From: Ciona intestinalis
Taxonomy: Eukaryota; Chordata; Ascidiacea; Phlebobranchia; Cionidae
DNA length: 64,000 nt
Direction of reading: 5' to 3'
NCBI RefSeq assembly: GCF_000224145.3
Contig: NW_004190507.1
Coordinates: 1-64,000 of the forward strand
The position numbers and the translations under genes are program-made. Of the stretch, positions 48,701 through 64,000 are shown piece by piece (positions within the stretch are counted from its first letter, which is position 1; every line of letters starts with the position of its first letter). Below the pieces are notes generated by a model. The model saw nothing but the letters and a program-made list of their open reading frames with translations. It was not told the origin of the DNA and ran no database searches.

Positions 48701-51700
48701 AAGTATAACAGTTTTCATCATGCTTAAATCTAACTTTTGCATAAGGGGCCTCCACCCATGTAGTATTTATACAGTTTGTATGCTTAAGTTATAACCCCAC
48801 CATTAAAACACTAACTACATGTCACTAATCACAGATGAAACAAAACTGAAACAACAACGAATGGAAGTCAGGAGGATCTCACCCCAAGGTAAGAAGTTGG
48901 AAATATTGAAGAAGAATAAAGATATTGTAGAAGAAATTGTCAGCAGTGAAAATTCATCAGGTAAATCAGTTTCCTCTTAGTAGTTTGTATACCATGTGTA
49001 GTTTGTGTTAGTTGCATGGTAGGAGTGGTTTCTGTTGGTCTAAGTAACTTACAAGTGTGGTAATATTTGTGGATGGCATCATATGTTTTATGTCTCCGGT
49101 TTTATGCCATAAAATGTTTTCCTCTGTTAAAGGGCTATACAAAACAGCACCAAAGTAAGCAGTAAATACACATTAACTAATATTTAATACAATCTAACTT
49201 ACTCAACAATGTGATCCCAGATTTTAGTAAAATTAAATCAAAACATTGGATGATTTATCACTAAAAGTTTACCAAACGCCGCTATATTTGTTTTTATATA
49301 GCTTGATTATCAAGCATATATATAGTGTTGGTTATTTGCATAAATGCTTTATGATGATAATTGTCGCAGACTCCTCAGCATCCAGCGATAGTGAAAGCGA
49401 GAATGAAAAACCTGAAGTTGAAGAACAAGATGAAGAAGAAGAGACAAATATCCAGGTGAATAATAAAGGCAGTGGTTTCCGACCGTTTTCATCTTTTTAG
49501 TCGATATTTCATTTCATATCCACTCTATAAATTTAGTTTTCTGAAAACTCATTTTCGTTATTACTTCTATTTAAGTCTTGAAGAGGAACCAAGCTTTCGT
49601 TAATAATTAGCTCTGCAGCTTCTTCTAATATAAAAACCCCAAATCCCCGCTTTAAAAAACTCCCTCCTTTCCAGGACTCACTAAGCAAAGGTAAGGTTGT
49701 GGCATTGGGTCATGGGAACCAGTAAACGAATAGTAACATTTGTGGTATAACGATGCAGAAACATCGGTGCCCATAGTAATAAACTGCAAGAGGATCTCTA
49801 TTATCCACATTATTATTTTGTTTATATGTCTGTTTTCATTTTTTTGCTATTTTATGGTTTGTTTTTTACCCATTTTTATCATATGCGTTCCTTCGTTTAT
49901 AGTTCACCTTTTCAAATTTTTAATTTCTGTTTCGAATACATTTGTTATTTTTATGTTTTAGGATGAATCTGCAACTCAGAGTGACGAAGAAACTGCCGCG
50001 TCATCGTCAAATTCATCGTCGGCTGAAGAAGTGGGCGAGTCAGCAAATTCTGAAGATGATGAGTCAGCATCCGAGGAATCAGGAGATGAGTCGGCAGAAA
50101 TGAGCGCAGAGGAAGAAGGTTTAGGATCCTCTGTGGAGAGTTTAAATAAAACAATGATTAAAAAAAACTTTTAAAAAGTTCTAAAAATGGTTAAAAATGC
50201 ACTTTAGAAAAGAAAGAAAGTATAAGTTTTTTTTAGTTTATTAATTCTTATGCCTAGATAAACATGCTTGAAAACAGTTTATATATTTTTGCTCTAACTG
50301 GGTTATAACACCCTGGGTGTCAGGTAAATGGCCCAAATTTTGTCTAAATCACAGGTGCCCAACAAGGACCTCATCCATATAGAATCAAATTATTTCTTGA
50401 TCGTCACATTTTTAACCCTTTGTTTCAAAGATCCGTCATCAAGATTTGATTCCCCGGGCAAGGATGATCGTCTTGATGAGGATGAGGAGCATAACGATGA
50501 GGATGCGAACACACCAGAGCATGAGGTGGATGTGCATGAGGAGATACAAGGTACGTACACCGCAGTACAGTATATGATGCTGAGGCGAAGATTAATCATT
50601 GAAATAATAAAACCTGGGAGATTTTAAACCACATTAACCTTTAAGACTTTAAATTCCTTTTATGAAACTACTCTTTTGGCAAAAATAAACTTAAAGTTTG
50701 TTTTGACACGATGTTTCATCTGTTGTACAATGACACTTTGTCAACGTGTAACCTTGTAGTATTGTTGCTGCCGGGTGTATTATAAGTGAAAGAGATCTTC
50801 TGGCAATTGTTTATGTTGTTGGAACGTCTGTCCTTTTAAGATTACAAAACAAACAATTACCACAAAATCCTTTCACAATTATAATAATCTTGCTATAAAA
50901 CGAATGAAACAATGGTGACAATCAACTTTATGCTTATTTTGCCAGAAAAGTAATTCAAATGTTCCGCCATACACGGCAGCGACTTTAATTCCACAAACAT
51001 TGATTTGAATTTAATCGGTTTCCTGGTTTGCAAGGCAGTGGTGCAGCCAGGTATTAAACTAAATGTCACCAAATATATATAGAAGTAACTCTAACATGAT
51101 AGGGTCTTATGTATAATATATAATTTGTCTAAAATTAACTTTTATCTATTAGTAATGTTAAAGTAAGTGGCAAATGAGATGCTGATTAACCCAAATTAGG
51201 CAACAATTAAATCAGACTTGGCCAGTTTAATTACTAAACCACAAATTTCCCTTCGTGTGATTTGCCCATTGTCTCTTATATAATAGAATGTATTACTTAC
51301 AGCCAACCAGTAACTCACAGCCAAATACTGTTTAATGCAATGTAGAAAACTCCTGGGTAGCGCTAGGTTTTATCATTTATAACCTTGAATGGTTTGCCCC
51401 ATATTTAAAAAAAGATTACCCGGGTTAGCCTGCCCCCCAACCACCCCAGGTTTGGTGCCACCAATGCTTATTTATATAATCATACCACTGGCTGTACCAC
51501 TGTGTGCCTACTTAGCAAGGTAGGGCTGTTGTTTACGTTCATATTCCCATGGTGCTGTGTCTTTGTTTCAGGTCGCGGACTCTACAGTGGGGGTTACCTC
51601 GGCGACCCGACTGTGAAGGGGTTTCCCCTTGGAATTCCCAGCGGGATTTCCCCAAGAACACAATTACTTTACCATAACCTAAAATTTGCCGATTTTTTCG

Positions 51701-54700
51701 TCCCCAAACGCAGATCCTGAGCTTCCTTTCTACCTCCCTGCCATCCAGGGCTGCAGGAGCGTTGATGAATTCCAGTGTCTTAATCGAATCGAGGAAGGAA
51801 CCTACGGTGTCGTTTATCGCGCAAAGGATAAAAAGACAGGTTTAGATTGGACGCGGCGTATGCGGTTTTATAATATAGGGTGAAACAGTTAATGGACATT
51901 ACAACCTAGGTGTTTGGGGTAATAACTAACTCTAGCCTAAATTTAAGGTCGCATGGTTCGTTACCCTGTGGAACCTCATCCACATAGAATAAGTTGATGT
52001 TCTGATTATTTCTGTATGTACTTAAAGTTTAGTTTTTGTATTAACAACAGAAAACAATAATTTATAAAGAACTTTAGCCTAGGCCTATTATAATTAGCAC
52101 CATGTTTGTTGTAAGGTTTGTATGTTGGTGGATAGTGGGTTAAACAACATTTAATTTTCACTGTGGGTGGCAGGTTTTATTTAGGGGGCTTTAACAATAT
52201 TTGGTTTGGTATTTTTTCACCAAAGCAAAATTTGTTGGTACTTCGCGAGCCGATTAAACAAACACACACAGAAAAAAAAAGTAAGTCGAGCAACAGTATA
52301 GATATTTCTTTGCGTTTTTTTTACATCGAAAGGCAAGGTGATATTTTCTTAAAGAATAAACTAAGAAATGTATTTAGATTACAGCTTAGCTCAGGGTAGC
52401 AAAACAAATACAATATTACAACCAACTATTTAATGTGCCCGTACTTCCGCAGATAATGTGGTTGCATTGAAGAGATTGAAGATGGAGAAGGAACGTGAAG
52501 GTTTCCCCATCACGTCCCTCCGTGAAGTTTGTACGCTGCTCAAGGCTCATCATCCTAACTGTGTGAGGGTTCAGGTAAAGTAGAATGAAAAACTCCAGGA
52601 TCTTCCACTCTGATATTATTCATAGGAGAAATATTCCGTTACTTTTGTTATCAAGCACAATATAAATAAATTTTAAAATAAAAAAAAGTCCGATTGGAAA
52701 TGGACGTTTTTATACCAATAGAGCTGCTAAATAGATTGTTTACGTAATAGAGTTGTTGCATTTTGGTTAAACCCAAATGAAATCAACCTTTTAGCTATCT
52801 TTCAATCCCAATAATTGTAGTTTTCCTTTTAATTCCCAGGAAATAGTAGTCGGTTCAAACGTGGACAAAATCTACATCGTCATGGATTACGTGGAACATG
52901 ATCTTAAAAGTTTGATGGAAACCATGAAGCAGCCTTTTCTTACTGGTGAGATGTTTTGTAGAAGTAAATATACAAACTATTTGTAAACATGCGTTTGAAC
53001 CTGTGGTAGCCCCCAACAAAATGTTATAAATGCAGGGGAGGCAGGGATAGTTAGACACACAATCCTGTGAAATAAATTTAACTTATTGGTTGTAATGTTT
53101 ACTGATTAATGCAGTGCAGAAAATTGTAGGGTTGACCTGCCCACCCTGCCACCCCAGGTTTGGTGCCTATGTTTGGTGTCTGTACACACATAATAAATTG
53201 CTGTCAGTTTGCAGAAAAACATATTTGACCTTTTTGTAATTGGTGTAAAGTTGTAAACCATTCAAAAAAACATATTGGGCAATCTATAGTGTTGAAATAT
53301 TTGGGAGCCTTGGGTTAATGGTTCAAGTCTTACCGTGGCTAGTTTTTAAACCTCATTTCTTCCAGGTGAAGTAAAAACACTGATGATTCAGCTGCTACAA
53401 GGTGTTCACCATCTCCATGACAACTGGATATTACATAGAGATCTTAAAACATCAAACCTACTGTTGAGTCATAGAGGAATATTGAAGATAGGTGAATGGG
53501 GTTTATGATGTCATAATATTAACACATACCTCACATTTGCATTATATTATATACAAGTAATATAATTGTATTTTGACCCTGATCCAATGCTCATGAAGTT
53601 GGACGATTCTCGTAACAGAATAACAGTCAGGATCAAGTGATACGAAATAAATATCAAACTAAAATTAACTTTGCTAAAGTTTGTTCCATCAAAATCTCGT
53701 TCAAAAAAGACTGAGTAGGCCATTTTATTAAAAAAATATTTTCTTTTTAAAACTATTCATTGGGCTTGATTTTTGTGTAATAGGTATTTTGTTGTACTGA
53801 ATCTATTCTACATTCATGTTATTTCATTTATTCTATTTTAATTTAATATAATAGTTTTAACATCAGGTTCAATAAGTTGTGTCCTATATGACTTTCTACT
53901 TGAAATTTGTAACAAGATACATCTTGTTGGACCTAATTTTGTACGTTACACATTTAGTAATGTTTAACCCATTATATATCACACATCAGTGTATTGGTTT
54001 AATTTGTAGTGACAAGTTCTCAAAAGCCCATCACATTAATTCATAAAAGTAACATAATTTAAGTTCCTTACCCTTTATTATTCCACCCCAGGTGACTTTG
54101 GATTAGCCCGTGAATATGGTTCCCCGTTAAAACCATACACCCCTATAGTTGTTACATTGTGGTACAGATGCCCAGAGTTGCTGCTTGGAGCGAAGGTGAT
54201 TATTATTAATCCTAACCAACATAGCAGACATATTGCTGACCAACTGTATCTGCCAACTAAATAGGTTTACATGGTGATAAGTAAAAAACCATTTTTTGAT
54301 CAATCGTTTTACGCAATTCTCCCCCACACATACATGTTAGTTAGAAAAACCAAATCAAGGGTTGTTCACAACAGAGTTTTATAAACTGTCTCAGTTGTTT
54401 CTTCCCACTTTTACACCGCATGATGTTTTTCATCATTAAAAAAAATACAAAATTTAAGTTGCGTCAACTTTTATCAAATTATTCCTGCTATTTTTGTAAT
54501 CTGTCCTGGTTAAAAGCCCAACAGGCTGTAAAACACCCCCTTCCTCCAGGAATATTCAACAGCAGTTGACATGTGGAGCGTGGGCTGTATTTTCGCAGAA
54601 TTCCTCAACAAGAAACCATTGTTCCCTGGAAAATCTGAAACAATGCAACTCAATCTTATATTTAAGGTAAATTAAATAGTAATGACTCGCCATAACATTA

Positions 54701-56455
54701 ACCTGAAACCTGAATATGTTTGTTCTACTTATATTACTCATCCGTAGAAGTTATAACATGAGCTTAAGCTATGTGTTTTTTAGTCTGCCACCGTGGCTCA
54801 GTGGATAAGGCAGCTGCATCGAAAACCAAAGTGTCCCCGTACTAACACTGAAATGTGGCTTAAATCCCAGGTCTTTGACAAGAACCTTACCCATAAAAAT
54901 TAAAAATAACTATGTGAAGACAATATAGCTTTGTCTAACTTTAGTTTTTACGCTGATCCTGGAAGTAAAACTCGTAAAATTCGACATGAAGTTCCATTTA
55001 ATATACAATAATAATTTGTCAGAAAAAGGGCCTTATTTAGAAAGATTAGGGATTATATTATTTTTCTAATCAATTCTGTACAAAATCAACACTTGTTGTA
55101 TTTTATTAATTACCCTCCAACACGAGGAATCATTACATTCACTTCACCACACAGGAGCTCGGAACGCCAAGTGAGAAGATATGGCCGGGTTATAATGACT
55201 TGCCCATAGTTAAGAAGACAACATTTGTTGAGTACCCATACAATACATTGAGGAAAAGATTCGGCGCAACTGATATTTCACAGAAGGGATTCGACCTTTT
55301 AAACAGGTGACGGGGTTTGGTGGTGAATACACATGGGGGTATGCTGTTGTGCTTCTACTGTGAGACACCAGAGGCACATTCTGTTCTTGGTTTATATTTC
55401 GGGTTAATTTGTCCGCAAGTGTAGTTTCGCAATGACTGTCAAATATTCATGAAACAATAGAAAGCCTTTTACATAAGCATCCATAAACTGCCTCAGTGAG
55501 GTCTACAATTTAGATGGTAGCACCCTGAGGTTTGCAGCTAAATATCCAGCCTTATAAAAAGTAAGTGGTCTCATAATTTAACTTACATTCTACTCATTAG
55601 TCATTATCTAGAAGTTTGATCGACACTACCTCTTAAGTTTGCTCATGCTTTAATGTAGCCTCTAGTCTAACCCTTATGGTGGCTGTACACAGTATCCGGC
55701 GTGCGAATTCGCATGCGAAGTCGTATGTAAACCCGTGTCTAATTCCGCATGCGGCAGCGAAATCCGGACAAAACAGGCAAAACGAACGAATTCCGGATAC
55801 TGTGTACAGCCACCTTTAGCTGGTAGCACCCTGGGTGTCTAGCCATCCAGCCTATGCGTACACTCTATAGAAAGCTAAGTTTTCTCATTTAACCTACAGG
55901 TTTCTTACCTACTCCCCTGAGCGTAGAATATCTGCATACAACGCTTTAAAACACGACTGGTTCCTTGAAACCCCCAAACCCGTGGAACCCTCCATGTTTC
56001 CCACATGGCCAGCTAAAAGTGAGCTTGATAAGAAGCGTGCCGGTCCAGCAGCATCAAGTCCTCCCAAAGCACCAGCAGGAGCCATGGGTTATAGTAAACT
56101 TATTGTAAGTTCTATGTTGTATTGAGAAAACAATCACCCACAAAGTTACACATGGGGTAACTAAGCGGCACAAGGTGTTTAAAACAGAACAACCATGTTA
56201 TAAACGACCGCCAAGACTGCGCCACGCAAGGGTAAATAAGTTACATACGTGGTAACTTGTAAGCGGGCACGGGGTGTATGAAACAGAACACCCGTGTTAT
56301 AATGACTGTTGTTGTCCCGCCATGCGAGGATAAATAAGTGACACATTTTTACATCTTTATCATCACAGAATGAGGAAGAGAAACTTGGGTTCCAGCTCAC
56401 AGCACCAAAGCACGGGATCAGTAAGCAGGGGATGGGGTTCAGTCTAAAATTCTGA
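42728..56455 (+). CDS. CDK11: CDK11 (PITSLRE) cyclin-dependent kinase
   Basis: A nuclear Ser/Thr kinase that pairs with L-type cyclins and links transcription to pre-mRNA splicing. Exons: 42728-42780, 43096-43265, 43727-43835, 44129-44197, 44660-44823, 44975-45052, block 7-11, 51714-51839, 52453-52574, 52840-52945, 53366-53491, 54092-54195, 54550-54666, 55155-55306, 55900-56104, 56369-56455. With copy 1 of the block (45534-45620, 45959-46081, 46502-46587, 47103-47259, 47567-47686) all phases fit and the product has 786 residues, like human p110 (795). The N-terminal half is Lys/Arg/Ser-rich then acidic. Exon 13 carries [18 protein letters not shown]; the kinase shows Lys454, PITSLRE 466-472, HRD with D549 and DFG 567-569. 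The C-terminus GFSLKF matches human. The APE motif reads CPE (592-594). Confidence 0.95.
43318..43603. mobile_element. Foldback element spanning an assembly gap
   Basis: The 33 bases at 43318-43350 are the reverse complement of 43571-43603 at about 30 of 33 positions (key motif gaagtgttg). The 201-N gap at 43370-43570 lies between them, in CDK11 intron 2. Confidence 0.6.
45235..45480. repeat. SINE with two 98-bp units in CDK11 intron 6
   Basis: A SINE body fragment is followed by two diverged 98-bp units ending just before exon 7. Confidence 0.7.
45330..48098. repeat. Direct duplication of CDK11 exons 7-11, copy 1
   Basis: Matches 48224-50946 across exons and introns with a few percent substitutions and small indels. 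It runs into the 125-N gap. Confidence 0.9.
48099..48223. other. Assembly gap of 125 N between CDK11 duplicates
   Basis: A run of N lies exactly at the junction of the two copies of the exon 7-11 block. Confidence 0.95.
48447..50550 (+). CDS. CDK11: Second copy of CDK11 exons 7-11 (acidic region)
   Basis: Exons 48447-48533, 48835-48960, 49370-49455, 49962-50118 and 50431-50550 repeat the block with the same splice sites. Exon 8 is three bases longer, adding one Arg (VRRISPQ against IRISPQ). Other differences are conservative: Leu/Val, Arg/Met, Ile/Val, several Asp/Glu, His/Arg. The block is phase-symmetric (1 in, 1 out), so using both copies would still be in frame and add 192 residues, giving 978. 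The near-human length with one copy, and the gap at the junction, argue for two alleles placed in tandem. The encoded segment is Ser/Glu/Asp-rich, like the poly-acidic part of human CDK11. Confidence 0.7.
51572..51713 (+). other. GC-rich stretch of unclear exon status in CDK11
   Basis: After a good acceptor at 51571 the frame stays open for 49 codons and the GC content rises, yet the predicted peptide does not resemble CDK11. Exon 11 joins directly to exon 13 (51714) in phase. A 21-base cassette (51572-51592, donor gttacc) would also be in phase and add GRGLYSG. Only transcripts can decide. Confidence 0.35.
53020..53185. repeat. Roughly 150-bp dispersed repeat in CDK11 intron
   Basis: The sequence aggcagggatagtt, then gttgacctgcccaccctgcc and ccaggtttggtgcc, recurs at 57795-57975, at about 51185-51475 in diverged form, and inverted at 59325-59465. 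Confidence 0.6.
54783..54905 (+). repeat. SINE with clear tRNA-like A-box
   Basis: ccgtggctcagtggataagg is a textbook A-box. The body keeps only the tail (aaatcccaggtctttgac, then cttacccataaaaatt). No anticodon arm or acceptor stem fits a functional tRNA. Confidence 0.6.
55678..55814. mobile_element. 137-bp MITE with 22-bp perfect inverted ends
   Basis: The ends start ggtggctgtacacagtatcc and finish with its exact complement; 22 of 22 bases pair. The interior has the palindrome ttcgcatgcgaa. It sits in CDK11 intron 19. No target-site duplication could be fixed by eye. Confidence 0.8.
56110..56340. repeat. Two 98-bp units in the last CDK11 intron
   Basis: A SINE body fragment (caatcacccacaaagttac) and two units fill nearly the entire 264-bp intron 20. 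Confidence 0.75.
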
Positions 56456-56929
56456 TTTGTAAATTATTCCTTGGATGAAACGCCAGGCGTGCAGTATCTT
56501 GTGTGTCATTCCTTTGTAAAATCTGCCACTTTTATTCTCGCTATTAAATCAATTTCTAGATACATGGCTTATGTTTTTATGTAGGGATTAGAAAAACCTC
56601 GTTTTTTTGTGCAATAATAATGCGTTTGTTTGAAGTTATAAAGCTTGGGTAAGTTCGTTTATGTAACGTTTTTAAAATAAGAAAGCTGTTTTGTCGAATT
56701 TTTACTCCCCATTTGCCGAACAAAACATGAATTCAAATTAAAAATATTAACTTGACTTTATTTTGTGATAAACATTAGATAAATATGCATTCAAGCAAAA
56801 TATCCCAAACGGCGCCGCAAAAACTCAGCTTGTTACAAACCGTTGCTCGCACCTCGTGTTGGTAACAAGATCACGTGACAGCAACGTTACGTCATATCCT
56901 GGCTTGTGTAAGATGGCGCTGAAATTTTA
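56456..56929. other. CDK11 3' flank and HIPK upstream region
   Basis: ATTAAA near 56543 may end CDK11 transcripts. Just before the putative HIPK first exon lie a CRE-like acgttacgtcat (56884-56895) and aagatggcgct at 56910-56920, which resembles a YY1-type core-promoter site. The two genes are head-to-tail about 0.5 kb apart. Confidence 0.45.

Positions 56930-64000
<7,071 letters not shown>

Noticed and set aside
54783..54830. A tRNA gene suggested by an A-box
   Set aside because: No acceptor stem, anticodon arm or matching B-box spacing; it is the head of a SINE.

Overview
The window is eukaryotic and looks like a tunicate genome, most probably a Ciona species. The reasons are chordate-type protein families, short GT-AG introns, an AT-rich background, and several dense families of short dispersed repeats. 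No species label is given, so this is inference. Five runs of N (12715-12924, 19562-19611, 43370-43570, 48099-48223, 63675-63799) show it is a draft assembly. Layout, left to right: (1) 596-1216 (+), an intronless FKBP7/14-type ER prolyl isomerase with two EF-hands and a C-terminal HEEL. (2) 2990-11155 (-), a 13-exon gene that no single long open frame reveals. It joins in perfect phase to a 628-residue secreted/type I membrane protein: signal peptide, furin-like RRKR, Cys-rich N-terminal region, complete ZP domain, one EGF module, transmembrane helix. (3) 12251-19136 (+), adenylosuccinate synthetase in 11 exons, exon 2 lost in a gap; its last three exons occur again at 19785-21046. (4) 23878-31589 (-), a muscarinic acetylcholine receptor in two coding exons 6 kb apart. 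(5) 31590-42727, an 11 kb divergent intergenic region with many MITEs, a heptamer tandem repeat and a striking cluster of TGACGTCA palindromes. (6) 42728-56455 (+), CDK11 (PITSLRE kinase), with exons 7-11 present twice around a gap. (7) about 56930 to the window end (+), a HIPK-family kinase, 3' incomplete. The repeats are dominated by a roughly 190-bp MITE family (about 26 copies, at least two subfamilies), a tRNA-like SINE whose 3' part is a 98-bp unit that can be tandemly expanded, and several one-off foldback elements. All twelve introns of the ZP gene contain one of these repeats, and two introns are about 83 percent MITE. Three direct duplications (ADSS 3' end, CDK11 exons 7-11, HIPK intron 4) each have an N gap between the copies. 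The copies differ by a few percent and by small indels, so retained allelic haplotypes is the simplest explanation. CDK11 with the block counted once gives 786 residues, close to the human protein, which supports this. The genes do not form an obvious pathway; they are neighbours of mixed function (ER folding, extracellular ZP protein, purine synthesis, signalling receptor, transcription/splicing kinase, stress kinase).
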